Shown in pieces: positions 7,426 to 16,089 of a DNA stretch of 61,165 nt. The notes below the pieces were generated by a model, which was not told the origin of the DNA, did not search any database, and saw only the letters and a list, made by a program, of their open reading frames with translations. This DNA is from Mycobacterium sp. 1164985.4 (GTDB lineage Bacteria > Actinomycetota > Actinomycetes > Mycobacteriales > Mycobacteriaceae), in the NCBI RefSeq assembly GCF_001668575.1, contig NZ_LZMD01000115.1, positions 1-61,165 of the forward strand. The letters run 5' to 3'. Within the stretch, counting starts at the first letter, position 1, and every line of letters begins with the position of its first letter. The position numbers were made by a program, and so were the translations under genes.

Positions 7426-7908
7426 GTGAGAGTGCGACCGTTCGAAGACGTGGTGGCCGAGCACGGTCCGACCGTGCTGCGCGTCTGCCGCGCCGTCGTC
7501 GGTCCCGTCGACGCCGAGGACGCTTGGTCCGAGACGTTTCTATCGGCACTTCGCGCCTACCCGCAGTTACCTGCCGATGCCAACGTCGAGGCCTGGCTCG
7601 TCACCATCGCCCACCGTCGCGCGCTCGACGTCGGCCGGGCTCGGTCGCGAAGACCCATACCCACCGACGACATGCCGGATCGCGCCGCGCCGCGGGGGGA
7701 TCCGGCGACCCGCGACCCCGACCTGTGGGACGCGCTGGCCCGCCTGCCCGCCAAGCAGCGCCGGGCCATCGCCTACCACCACATCGCCGGCCTACCGTTC
7801 GCAGATATCGCCGACCTGCTCGGCAACTCTCCCGACGCCGCCCGCCGGGCTGCCGCCGACGGCATCAAGACACTTCGCAGGATCTACCGTGAGGACCAAT
7901 GCCGATGA
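7426..7908 (+). CDS. ECF-like RNA polymerase sigma factor
   Basis: Protein of 160 residues from GTG 7426 (GTG 7432 also possible). Region 2 is visible at LRVCRAVVGPVDAEDAWSET and WLVTIAHRRALDVGRARSRR. Region 4 is visible at LWDALARLPAKQRRAIAYHH and FADIADLLGNSPDAARRAA, the HTH that reads the -35 element. No anti-sigma gene is adjacent. The stop codon overlaps the likely ogt start (ATGA), so the two are translationally coupled. This suggests a link between this regulator and alkylation repair. Promoter targets are unknown. Confidence 0.8.
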   Translation: MRVRPFEDVVAEHGPTVLRVCRAVVGPVDAEDAWSETFLSALRAYPQLPADANVEAWLVTIAHRRALDVGRARSRRPIPTDDMPDRAAPRGDPATRDPDLWDALARLPAKQRRAIAYHHIAGLPFADIADLLGNSPDAARRAAADGIKTLRRIYREDQCR

Positions 7909-8498
7909 CCACCAACATCTTCGATGGATTAACCCGCGACGATGAGACACTCGACCGGTTGCACCGACAGCTGGAATGCGCCGCCGGCGACGAGGGTGTC
8001 CTCGATGTCGCCTACCGCATGGTCGACAGCCCTGTCGGCCCGCTCCTGTTGGCCGCCACCACCGTCGGACTGGTCCGCGTTGCGTTCGATGTCGAAGGCC
8101 ATGACACGGTTCTCGCCCGTCTCGCACAGACGGTGAGCCCTCGCATTCTGCGCGCACCGGCCCGTCTAGACACCGTCGCGTACCAACTCGATGAGTACTT
8201 CGCCAAGCGCCGCACCGCATTCGAGGTACCCGTCGACCTTCGGCTCGCAGCGGGATTTCGCCGCAGCGTGATCGAGCATCTGCGCGAAATCGGCTACGGC
8301 CGACGCGAAAGCTACGCGGCGGTCGCCGCCGCCGTCGGCAACCCCCGCGCGGTACGCGCGGTCGGCAGTGCGTGCGCCCACAACCCGCTGCCGGTGGTAT
8401 TTCCGTGCCACCGTGTCGTGCGCTCGGACGGATCGCCCGGCCAATACGTCGGCGGCCCGAACGCCAAGTCGACGCTGCTGAGCCTCGAAGCCGCCTGA
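7905..8498 (+). CDS. ogt: Methylated-DNA--protein-cysteine methyltransferase
   Basis: Repairs O6-alkylguanine by irreversible transfer to its own cysteine. Protein of 197 residues from ATG 7905, which overlaps the sigma-factor stop; ATG 7899 is two codons earlier. The C-terminal domain has the HTH segment (ESYAAVAAAVGNPRAVRAVG), the Asn hinge region and the active-site motif PCHRV, followed by GSPGQYVGGPNAKSTLLSLE. The N-terminal ribonuclease-like domain is shortened but present. No Ada methyl-phosphotriester domain is fused, so the adjacent sigma factor may be the regulatory partner. Confidence 0.9.
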   Translation: MTTNIFDGLTRDDETLDRLHRQLECAAGDEGVLDVAYRMVDSPVGPLLLAATTVGLVRVAFDVEGHDTVLARLAQTVSPRILRAPARLDTVAYQLDEYFAKRRTAFEVPVDLRLAAGFRRSVIEHLREIGYGRRESYAAVAAAVGNPRAVRAVGSACAHNPLPVVFPCHRVVRSDGSPGQYVGGPNAKSTLLSLEAA

Positions 8499-8534
8499 GG
8501 GAATGAATCGGCGGGCCGGGCGGTAGAACCTCGC

Positions 8535-8960
8535 ATGAAACTCAACGACGCCGCCCGCGCCCTGATCGGGCAGGGTGCAGACGCCACGCTGGTCACCCTC
8601 AATCCCGACGGCAGCCCACAGGTGACGTTGGTGTGGGTGGCGCTGAAGTCGACTCCCGAGGGCGACGAACTCGTCACCGCACACCTCGCCGAGCATCAGA
8701 AGGTCCGCAACGTCCGTCGCGACCCCCGCGTCGCGGTGACGATCCTGTCGCCGCAAGGTGTCGGGCAGGCGATGCGGCCGTATCTGGCGATCAACGGCAC
8801 CGCCCGCGTCGTCGAGGGCGGTGCGCCCGAACTGCTGAGGGATCTGGCCCAGACGCTGTCCAGCCCGGACTCGGGGTTCCCACCCCAGGACACTCCGCCC
8901 GGGTACCTGACACGGATCCGCATCGACAAGGTCGGCGGCGTCGGGCCGTGGATGTCCTGA
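8535..8960 (+). CDS. PPOX-class F420-dependent oxidoreductase-like protein
   Basis: Protein of 141 residues with a split-barrel flavin/F420-binding fold. Recognisable blocks are DATLVTLNPDGSPQVTLVWV, KVRNVRRDPRVAVTIL and YLAINGTARVVEGG, as in the Rv1155-like PPOX/FDOR group that uses F420 or FMN to reduce small molecules. The substrate is unknown. It follows ogt in the same direction with a 36-bp gap, so co-transcription is possible. Confidence 0.8.
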   Translation: MKLNDAARALIGQGADATLVTLNPDGSPQVTLVWVALKSTPEGDELVTAHLAEHQKVRNVRRDPRVAVTILSPQGVGQAMRPYLAINGTARVVEGGAPELLRDLAQTLSSPDSGFPPQDTPPGYLTRIRIDKVGGVGPWMS

Positions 8961-9006
8961 CCGGGAAGCGTCTGTAACACGTTTCAGTGTGTGCGATCAT
9001 TCGGTG

Positions 9007-9498
9007 ATGCGTCGCTGGTTCGTGCTGCTCATGGTCGCCATGGCGACCGCCGCCGGGATAGTCGCTGCACCCGCATCGGCGGTGACCGCTCCGATCGGCA
9101 GACTGGGCGACACCTTGCAGGTGAAGTTCAAGGGCCTGGTCGCCGACATCACCGTTCACAGCGTCGACCCGTCGCCGATCCCGCCCGGCTTCGGCTATCC
9201 CCCGCGGCCCCCGCGTCAGCAGGTCTGGCGAGCCTGGGTGACGGTGCATTCGATTCAGGTGCCGACGCCGTATGCGCAGTCGATCACCTACAGCTTCCGC
9301 GGTGTCACGCCGACCGGCGACAGCTACGAACCCCGCAACACCGACGCTCCGGACGCACTGCAACCGCAGCTGAACAACGCGCCGGCCGGCTCCACGGTCA
9401 GCGGCGCGGTGTTCTGGGACTGCTACCGCGACCTGGTGTCCAACGTGGTGCTGCTCGACAAGGTCACCGGCGAGCACCTGGCTCAGTGGAACGTGTAG
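9007..9498 (+). CDS. MPT63-like secreted protein (DUF1942)
   Basis: Protein of 163 residues from ATG 9007. A signal peptide (MRRWFVLLMVAMATAAGIVA) ends near APASA. The mature part has the immunoglobulin-like beta-sandwich blocks of the MPT63/DUF1942 family: RLGDTLQVKFKGLVADITVH, WRAWVTVHSIQ, YSFRGVTPTGDSYEP and the ending GAVFWDCYRDLVSNVVL. These are small exported mycobacterial antigens whose function is unknown. It stands alone; the next gene follows at once on the same strand. Confidence 0.8.
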   Translation: MRRWFVLLMVAMATAAGIVAAPASAVTAPIGRLGDTLQVKFKGLVADITVHSVDPSPIPPGFGYPPRPPRQQVWRAWVTVHSIQVPTPYAQSITYSFRGVTPTGDSYEPRNTDAPDALQPQLNNAPAGSTVSGAVFWDCYRDLVSNVVLLDKVTGEHLAQWNV

Positions 9499-9504
9499 TC
9501 GCCG

Positions 9505-10062
9505 TTGGGCATTGACGTCACGGCGGCCGTCGAAGCCGACCTGCCCGAACTCGCCGACGTCGCCGCCCGCACCTTTCCGCTCGCCTGTCCCCCGGCGGCC
9601 ACACCCGACAACGTCGCAGCGTTCATCGAGGGAAACCTGTCGCAGTCCCGGTTCCGCGACTACCTCGTCGACCCCGACCGGGCCGTGTTCGTCGCGCGCG
9701 CCGACAACGCAATCGTCGGCTACGCCATGCTGATTCGCGGCATCCCCGACGACAGCGACGTCCAGCGTGCCGTCGAAGCCCGCCCGGCGGTCGAGGTCTC
9801 GAAGATCTATGTGCTGCCCGACCACCATGGCGCCGGTGTGGCCACTGCATTGATGACCGCGGCGGTGCAAAAGGCCACCGACCTGGGCGCCGCAGCGGTG
9901 TGGCTCGGTGTCAACCAGCTGAACCAACGCGCGCAACGGTTTTATGCCAAGCACGGTTTCGTCGTCAGCGGCACCAAGACGTTCCGGCTGGGCGCGGCCA
10001 TCGAGAACGACTACGTGATGGTGCTCGACGTTCAACCGCGAACAGACGCACAACTCAGGTAA
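9505..10062 (+). CDS. GNAT-family N-acetyltransferase
   Basis: Protein of 185 residues, homologous in position to Rv2669. A TTG start at 9505 gives a complete GNAT domain; no ATG or GTG fits better. Motif A is VSKIYVLPDHHGAGVATALM with the Q/R-x-x-G-x-G/A acetyl-CoA loop as HHGAGVA, and motif B is WLGVNQLNQRAQRFYAKHGF. The substrate is unknown. This marks the left edge of the conserved block shared with M. tuberculosis. The gene is convergent with the ATPase that follows. Confidence 0.8.
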   Translation: MGIDVTAAVEADLPELADVAARTFPLACPPAATPDNVAAFIEGNLSQSRFRDYLVDPDRAVFVARADNAIVGYAMLIRGIPDDSDVQRAVEARPAVEVSKIYVLPDHHGAGVATALMTAAVQKATDLGAAAVWLGVNQLNQRAQRFYAKHGFVVSGTKTFRLGAAIENDYVMVLDVQPRTDAQLR

Positions 10063-10086
10063 TTGGCCGCCCGAAAGTAGGCAACT

Positions 10087-11139
10087 TTACGTCTGCTCGC
10101 GCGAAGATGACGAGCCCAGTTCGGTGCCTTCCCTCGTCAGCGCCAGCAGTCGCGACGTCGCGCGCAGATACTTTTTGCGGAATCCACCCGCCAACATCTC
10201 GTGGCTGAACAGGGTGTCCAGCTTGGCCCCCGACGCCACCACCGGGATTCCCGCGTCGTACAGGCGGTCGGTCAGCGACACCAGGCGCAGGGCCACATTC
10301 TGGTCGTCGACCGTGTGCACGCCGGTGAGAAACACCGCGCCGACCCCTTCGATCAGTGTCAGGTAACGCGACGGATGCATGGTGGCCAGATGCGCGCACA
10401 GCGCGTCGAAGTCGTCGAGGGTCGCACCCGCCGACCGTTCGGCGCGCTCACGTACCTCGGTGTCGCTCAACGGTTCGGGCGCCGGCGGGAGATCGCGATG
10501 GCGATAGTCCGGTCCGTCGATGCGCACCGTCTCGAAAATGGCTGCCAGCGTGTTGATCTCACGCAGGAAATCCTGCGCCGCGAATCGCCCCTCCCCCAGT
10601 TGCTCGGGCAGCGTATTCGACGTCGCAGCCACCGACACGCCGCGCTCGACGAGTTGCGACAGCAGCCGCGAGATCAGCGTCGTGTTGCCGGGATCGTCGA
10701 GTTCGAATTCATCGATGCACACCACCACGTAATCGGCCAGCAGTGCGATGCATTCGACGAACCCGAAAACGCTTGCCAGCTGGGTCAACTCGCCGAAGGT
10801 GGCGAATGCCTTCGGTTCCGGCAGCCGGTAGTACGACGACGCCAGCAGGTGGGTCTTGCCGACACCGAATCCCCCGTCGAGATACAAGCCGACCCCGGGC
10901 AGCACCTCCCGGCGACCGAACAGCTTCTTCTTGCCCGCCCGGCGCTGCTCCGCCTGATCACAGAACCGAACGCAGGACTGCACGGCCGCGGCCTGTGACG
11001 GCTCGGCCGGGTCGGGGATGTAGCTGTCGAAGCTGACGTCGGAGAACGTGGGTGGCGGTACGAGTTGAGCGATCAGCCGGTCCGGTGTGACGTCGGGGTG
11101 CCGGTCGACCAGATGTTGCACCGCTCCGGACCCGTCCAT
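10087..11139 (-). CDS. zapE: ZapE/AFG1-like ATPase
   Basis: P-loop ATPase of 350 residues, orthologue by position and sequence of Rv2670c. Walker A is GGFGVGKTHL and Walker B is VVVCIDEFELDD, followed by an arginine-finger-type segment (SLTDRLYDAGIPVVAS). AFG1/ZapE proteins act at the inner membrane or division septum in other bacteria; the mycobacterial role is not established. Length fits the family. It is divergent from the ribD-like gene with only 34 bp between starts, so both promoters overlap. Confidence 0.85.
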   Translation of the reverse strand: MDGSGAVQHLVDRHPDVTPDRLIAQLVPPPTFSDVSFDSYIPDPAEPSQAAAVQSCVRFCDQAEQRRAGKKKLFGRREVLPGVGLYLDGGFGVGKTHLLASSYYRLPEPKAFATFGELTQLASVFGFVECIALLADYVVVCIDEFELDDPGNTTLISRLLSQLVERGVSVAATSNTLPEQLGEGRFAAQDFLREINTLAAIFETVRIDGPDYRHRDLPPAPEPLSDTEVRERAERSAGATLDDFDALCAHLATMHPSRYLTLIEGVGAVFLTGVHTVDDQNVALRLVSLTDRLYDAGIPVVASGAKLDTLFSHEMLAGGFRKKYLRATSRLLALTREGTELGSSSSREQT

Positions 11140-11173
11140 GCAGGCACCTTATCGACGTGCTGCAATCGTCTTC

Positions 11174-11956
11174 ATGCCCGATACCGCCGCTGCGGCGCAG
11201 TTCACAGTGCTCGGGCCTGACGGCGCCCCGATCGACGGCGCCGACGGGAGGCTCGCCGACTTCTACGCCTACCCCGCCGACCTGCGAAGGTGCTGGGTGC
11301 GCGGCAACATGATCGCCACCGTCGACGGCGGAGCGACCGCCGGCGGCAAGACCGCGGCGCTGGGAGGCGCCGGCGATCGCAGAGTCTTCGAGCAGATGCG
11401 CTACGCCGCCGATGTGATCCTCGTCGGCGCCGCCACCGTGCGCACCGAGAACTACTCCGGCGCGCAGGTGCCCGTCCCGCAGCGCGGCGAGCGGCAGGCG
11501 CGCGGCCAGGCCGAGGTGCCGCCGATCGCCGTCGTCACCCGGTCGGGCAACCTCGACCCGGAGGCGCGTTTCTTCACCCGCACCGAGGTGCCGCCGCTGG
11601 TCTTGACGAGCTCCGCCGCCTGCGACGGCACCCGCCGCCGTCTCGGCGGGCTTGCCGAGGTGATCGATGCCTCCGGCCCCCGGCCCGACGAGGTCGATGC
11701 GGCGACCGCGCTCGACGTGTTGGCCGAACGCAAGTTGTTCCGGGTGCTCACCGAGGGCGGTCCGCTGATCCTGAGCCTGCTCATCGAGAGCGATCTGCTC
11801 GACGAGTTGTGCCTGACGATCGCGCCGTTCCTGGTCGGCGGCAAGGCGCCACGGATCGCGACCGGCCCCGGCGAGGTACTGACGCGGATGCGCCCGGCGC
11901 ATGTGCTGACCGACGACGACGGCTATCTGTACACGCGCTACGTGCGGCTCGGCTGA
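11174..11956 (+). CDS. RibD C-terminal-type reductase (Rv2671-like)
   Basis: Protein of 260 residues with the RibD/DHFR-like reductase fold and no deaminase domain. Key blocks are NMIATVDGGATAGGKTAALG, RYAADVILVGAATVRTENYS and the NADPH-binding LTEGGPLILSLLIESDLLDE. The M. tuberculosis orthologue Rv2671 has been linked to dihydrofolate reduction and antifolate resistance rather than riboflavin synthesis. A similar role here is inferred. ATG 11174 is chosen because earlier in-frame starts overlap the divergent ATPase. Confidence 0.85.
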   Translation: MPDTAAAAQFTVLGPDGAPIDGADGRLADFYAYPADLRRCWVRGNMIATVDGGATAGGKTAALGGAGDRRVFEQMRYAADVILVGAATVRTENYSGAQVPVPQRGERQARGQAEVPPIAVVTRSGNLDPEARFFTRTEVPPLVLTSSAACDGTRRRLGGLAEVIDASGPRPDEVDAATALDVLAERKLFRVLTEGGPLILSLLIESDLLDELCLTIAPFLVGGKAPRIATGPGEVLTRMRPAHVLTDDDGYLYTRYVRLG

Positions 11957-11981
11957 GCCGCGGATCAGTACTGTGGTCGGC

Positions 11982-13547
11982 ATGCATCGGCGTGGTCAGC
12001 TGGTTCGGCTCCTCAGCCTGGCATCCGTCGTCGCCTTCGTCGCGGCGTGTTCGCCGGGCCTCGCCGCCAATCCCCGCTTCGCCACCGACTCCGGCGCGGG
12101 GCCCCAGGGCGAGCCGGAAACGACCAAGCCGGCCGAGGGTCCGCCGGCCGTCGAGGCGCCGAAGAACGACCTGGCCTGGCGGGAATGCACGTCGCGGGTG
12201 TTCACCGACGCCGCTGTGCCCGCCGTACCGGGTGTGACGCTGGACTGCGCCACCTACGACGCCGACCTCGACCCGATCAACGGTGCGTCGGGCTCGGTCA
12301 GCATCGGCGTGGTGCGGGCGCGCGGTCCGCAGACGCCCGAGGACGCCGGCCCGCTGGTGATGACGACGGGCACGGATCTGCCGTCGTCCATCCAGTTGCC
12401 GGTGTGGCTCTCGCGGGCAGGCACCGATGTGCTCAACACCCATCCGATCGTCGCCGTCGACCGCCGCGGAATGGGCATGTCGGGTGCACTGGACTGCCGC
12501 GACCTGTTCGACCGCCAGGAGATGCTCGACCAGGCGCAGTTCCAGTCCGGCGACGACCCGGTGGCCAACCTGGGCGCCATCGTTCAGACCGCGACGACAA
12601 GCTGCACCGACACCATCGCCCCCGGCGACTCCGCCTACGACAACTCGCATGCCGCCGAGGACATCGAGCGGCTGCGCAGCACCTGGGACGTGCCCGCGCT
12701 TGCGCTGCTGGGTGTCGGGAATGGAGCGCAGATCGCCCTCGCCTACGCCGGATCGCACCCCAACAAGATCGCGCGCCTCGTGCTCGATTCGCCGCTGCCG
12801 CTGGGCATCGCCGCCGAAGCCGCGATGGAGCAGCGCGTCAAAGGTGAGCAGGCCGCGCTCAACGCCTGGGCCGGCCAGTGCGCCGCCACCAATTGCGTCC
12901 TGGGCCCGGATCCCAAGGCGGCGGTCGACGCACTGGTCTCGGCCGCCCGCCAGGGCCGAGGTCCCAACGGCGCTGCTGTCGCCACGGTGGCCAATGCGAT
13001 CGCCACCGCACTGGCCTATCCGCGCGACGACCGGGTCGAGTCGGTTAATGCGCTGGCCGCCGCGGTGGCGGCCGCGCAATCGGGAGATCCGGCTCCGTTC
13101 ACAGATCTGATCGCTCGCGCCGAGACCCTGCGCGATACCGACGGTCAGTTCGTCAACAGCTGCAGCGATTCGCTGAACCGCCCCACTCCCGACCGGGTGC
13201 GTGAGCTCGTGGTGGCCTGGGACAAGCTCTATCCGCAATTCGGCACGGTCGGTGCGCTCAACCTGGTCAATTGCCTGAACTGGCCGAGCGGTTCGACGCC
13301 CGAGGAGCCGAAGAACCTCAAGATCCCCGTGCTGCTGCTCGGTACGCAGAACGACCCGATCGTGGGCAACGAGGGCGTCGCCGCGGTCGCGGCCACGGCG
13401 ATCAACGCCGGCTCGGCCAACAGGCGGGTCATGTGGCAGGGCATCGGACACGGCGCTTCGATCTACTCGCCGTGCACACTGCCTCCGGTGCTGGGTTACC
13501 TCGACAGCGGCAACCTGCCGGACACCGACACGTTCTGCCCTGCCTGA
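11982..13547 (+). CDS. Alpha/beta-hydrolase lipoprotein (Rv2672-like)
   Basis: Exported protein of 521 residues. The N-terminus is a lipoprotein signal (LVRLLSLASVVAFVAAC) with a lipobox Cys. The body has the S33-type alpha/beta-hydrolase layout: an oxyanion-region stretch, VDRRGMGMSG, the nucleophile elbow, LLLGTQNDPIV (Asp) and IGHGASIYSPC (His). The elbow reads LLGVGNGAQ, with Asn247 where Ser is expected, so classical serine hydrolysis is doubtful. Positional orthologues are annotated as secreted proteases. GTG 11973 is an alternative start. It lies 16 bp before aftC and is probably co-transcribed. Confidence 0.8.
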   Translation: MHRRGQLVRLLSLASVVAFVAACSPGLAANPRFATDSGAGPQGEPETTKPAEGPPAVEAPKNDLAWRECTSRVFTDAAVPAVPGVTLDCATYDADLDPINGASGSVSIGVVRARGPQTPEDAGPLVMTTGTDLPSSIQLPVWLSRAGTDVLNTHPIVAVDRRGMGMSGALDCRDLFDRQEMLDQAQFQSGDDPVANLGAIVQTATTSCTDTIAPGDSAYDNSHAAEDIERLRSTWDVPALALLGVGNGAQIALAYAGSHPNKIARLVLDSPLPLGIAAEAAMEQRVKGEQAALNAWAGQCAATNCVLGPDPKAAVDALVSAARQGRGPNGAAVATVANAIATALAYPRDDRVESVNALAAAVAAAQSGDPAPFTDLIARAETLRDTDGQFVNSCSDSLNRPTPDRVRELVVAWDKLYPQFGTVGALNLVNCLNWPSGSTPEEPKNLKIPVLLLGTQNDPIVGNEGVAAVAATAINAGSANRRVMWQGIGHGASIYSPCTLPPVLGYLDSGNLPDTDTFCPA

Positions 13548-13562
13548 CGCCTGACGCGGTCG

Positions 13563-14897
13563 GTGGTCGGGTACCGTGCGGTCGTGCGCGATCTTGTGAC
13601 CGCCCCGTTCCGGCCCCGGACCTCCCCGCCCAACGTGGCGTCTGTGTTGAAGCTGATCCTGTGGCCGCTGGCGATCCTGTTCATCATCCACCGCAGCTAC
13701 GTCCTGGCCACCAACGGCTACATCACCGATGATTACGGGCCCGTGTACCGGGCGGTCGTCAATTTCAAGATGGGCTGGGACATCTACAACGAGCACTTCG
13801 ACCACGTCGACCCGCACTACCTCTACCCGCCCGGCGGCACGTTGTTGATGGCGCCGTTCGGCTATCTGCCTGTTGACGCATCGCGCTACTGGTTCATCAC
13901 GTTCAACACGATCGCGATCGTGCTGGCCGCCTACTTCCTTGTGCGGCTCTTCGGTTACGGCTTCCGTTCAGTCGCGCTGCCCGCGCTGCTGGCCGCGATG
14001 TTCTGCACCGAAAGCGTGATCAACACACTGGTTTTCGGCAACATCAACGGATGCATCCTGCTGGCCGAGGTGTTGTTCTTCCGCTGGCTGCTCAGTGGCA
14101 ATCAGCCTGGCAAGCGCAACCACGAATGGTTGGCGGGCGCGGCGATCGGCTTGACTCTGGTGGTCAAACCGCTTCTGGCGCCGCTGTTGTTGCTGCCGCT
14201 GCTGAACCGGCAATGGCGAGCGCTGGTGACTGCCGTCGCGGTGCCGTTGGCGTTCAACGTCGCGGCATGGCCGTTGATCAGCGACCCGATGAACTTCTTC
14301 ACCCGCACCGTCCCCTACATCCTCACCACCCGCGACTACTTCAACAGCTCGATCGCCGGCAACGGCGTCTACTACGGCCTGCCGACCTGGCTGATCCTGT
14401 TGTTGCGCATCGCCTTTGCCGTCATCGCGGTGATCTCGCTGTGGCTGCTGTACAAGTACTACCGCACCCGTGACCCACTGTTCTGGATGACGACGTCGTC
14501 CGGCGTCCTGCTGATCACCTCGTTCCTCGTGCTGTCGCTGGGGCAGGGCTACTACTCGATGATGCTGTTCCCGTTCCTGATGACGGTGGTGCTACCGAAC
14601 TCGGTGCTGCGGAACTGGCCTGCGTGGCTGGCGATCTACGGTTTCATGAGTGCCGACCGTTGGCTGCTCGGGCACTGGCCGACGACGGGTCGATTCCTCG
14701 AGTACATGAAGTTCACCTACGGGTGGGGTCTGATGCTGGTCGTGGTGTTCTCGGTGTTGTACTTCCGCTATCTGGACGCCAAGGCAGAAGGCCGTCTCGA
14801 CGACGGGATCGACCCGACGTGGCTGACGAAGGCGCCGCCCTCGGATCAGGTCGCCTCGACCGAGCCGGCGCGGCCGGTCGCACCACCGATCAGCTGA
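13563..14897 (+). CDS. aftC: Alpha-(1->3)-arabinofuranosyltransferase AftC
   Basis: Integral membrane glycosyltransferase (GT87/DUF2029 type) that adds alpha-1,3 branches to arabinan of arabinogalactan and lipoarabinomannan from decaprenylphosphoryl arabinose. Protein of 444 residues, GTG start. About ten hydrophobic segments are visible. The first outer loop carries ITDDYGPVYRAVVNFKMGWD with the DD pair expected for catalysis, then HYLYPPGGTLLMAPFGYLP. FTRTVPYILTTRDYFNSSI and LPNSVLRNWPAWLAIYGFM are also typical of AftC. The order RibD-like, hydrolase, aftC matches Rv2671-Rv2673. Confidence 0.92.
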   Translation: MVGYRAVVRDLVTAPFRPRTSPPNVASVLKLILWPLAILFIIHRSYVLATNGYITDDYGPVYRAVVNFKMGWDIYNEHFDHVDPHYLYPPGGTLLMAPFGYLPVDASRYWFITFNTIAIVLAAYFLVRLFGYGFRSVALPALLAAMFCTESVINTLVFGNINGCILLAEVLFFRWLLSGNQPGKRNHEWLAGAAIGLTLVVKPLLAPLLLLPLLNRQWRALVTAVAVPLAFNVAAWPLISDPMNFFTRTVPYILTTRDYFNSSIAGNGVYYGLPTWLILLLRIAFAVIAVISLWLLYKYYRTRDPLFWMTTSSGVLLITSFLVLSLGQGYYSMMLFPFLMTVVLPNSVLRNWPAWLAIYGFMSADRWLLGHWPTTGRFLEYMKFTYGWGLMLVVVFSVLYFRYLDAKAEGRLDDGIDPTWLTKAPPSDQVASTEPARPVAPPIS

Positions 14898-15019
14898 CAG
14901 CAACAATAGTATTTGCTAACGCAACGTCCTCACGGGTGGCACGCCCCTTATAACCAGTGCTGACGCGACCCCGATCTCGTACGATTGATTCGCTCGCGGG
15001 GTCTGAAGGGGGGCGCAAC

Positions 15020-16087
15020 ATGCCGAGAATCCCGGTAGACCCGCAGTCCATCACGGCGGAATGGTTGAGCGAGGTTCTCGAAGCCGAAGTGCGGGTCTGC
15101 AAGCTCGAGCAGTTCGCGATAGGTGTCGGGCTTCTCGGCCGCCTCTACCGGGCCCATCTCGACGGCGATCCGGATGTGCCGCCGACGGTCGTGGTCAAGC
15201 TGCCGACGCTGGACACGACCACGCGCACCAACCTCTGCGAGGATCTCGAGTTCTACCGCCGAGAAGTCCGGTTCTACCAGGAGATCGGCCAAGGGAACCC
15301 GTTGCCGTCGGCACGGCCGTATTTCGCGGCCTTCGACGAGGCGACCCACGATTTCGTCCTGGTTCTCGAAGACCTGGGTCGGCTCCGCAACGTCGACCAG
15401 CTCGTCGGCTGCTCGGTCGCTGACGCTGAAACCGTCATCGACGCGATCGCCCGCCACCACGCGTACTGGTGGGAAAGCGATCGCCTCGCGTCGCTGCGGT
15501 GGCTGAAGGCGCACACCGAACCGCCATTTCCCGATGTAGCCATCAGCAACTACCACGCCGCCTGGCACAAGTGTGTCGAGCGGCTGGGCTCGGAGTTGAC
15601 GCCGGCGGTCCGCGACTACGGCGACCGGTTCGCGACGATGGTGCCGTGGTTCCTCGAAGAAGTCTGCCGTCAGCCCCAGACCTTCCTGCACGGGGATCTT
15701 CGGTTGGATCAGTTGTTCTTCGCTACTAGCACTGACGACCCGCCGCTGACGGCGCTGGACTGGCAGGTATCGACCAGAGGTCGGGGCGCCTACGACGTCG
15801 GCTACTTCCTGAGCCAAAGTCTTACTCCCGAGACGCGCCGCAACCATGAGACAGAATTACTTGCCCGCTATCGCAAGCGCCTCGCCGAGCACGGAATTGA
15901 CTACCCCGCAGGACAATTGCAGCACGATTACCGAATCGCCACCGCCTGGTGCTTCGTCTATCCCGTCATGGCCGAGGGTCGAATCGAGATCGTCAACGAC
16001 CGCAACAAGCGATTGGCCCGCGCGATGTTTCGCCGTGCCGTCGCGGCCCTCGAAGACCACAACGCGTTCTCCCTGGGACCGGACTGA
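15020..16087 (+). CDS. Aminoglycoside-phosphotransferase/EcKL-like kinase
   Basis: Protein of 355 residues from ATG 15020, preceded by GAAGGGGGG. The N-lobe carries PPTVVVKLPTLD with the ATP-binding Lys, then EVRFYQEIG. FVLVLEDLG is the hinge. The catalytic loop is FLHGDLRLDQLFF, in which the usual metal-binding Asn after LD is Gln. The second metal site is ALDWQVSTRGRGAYDVGYFL. This is the ecdysteroid-kinase-like/phosphotransferase superfamily, whose mycobacterial substrates are unknown. It ends two bases before the giant cyclase gene, so the two form an operon. A TACGAT -10 at 14980-14985 may drive both. It is absent between aftC and msrB in M. tuberculosis. Confidence 0.8.
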   Translation: MPRIPVDPQSITAEWLSEVLEAEVRVCKLEQFAIGVGLLGRLYRAHLDGDPDVPPTVVVKLPTLDTTTRTNLCEDLEFYRREVRFYQEIGQGNPLPSARPYFAAFDEATHDFVLVLEDLGRLRNVDQLVGCSVADAETVIDAIARHHAYWWESDRLASLRWLKAHTEPPFPDVAISNYHAAWHKCVERLGSELTPAVRDYGDRFATMVPWFLEEVCRQPQTFLHGDLRLDQLFFATSTDDPPLTALDWQVSTRGRGAYDVGYFLSQSLTPETRRNHETELLARYRKRLAEHGIDYPAGQLQHDYRIATAWCFVYPVMAEGRIEIVNDRNKRLARAMFRRAVAALEDHNAFSLGPD

Positions 16088-16089
16088 CC

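Noticed and set aside
11781..13817. Minus-strand open frame of 678 codons over the lipoprotein hydrolase
   Set aside because: Composition is typical of an antisense shadow and the plus strand has a signal peptide, lipobox and hydrolase motifs.
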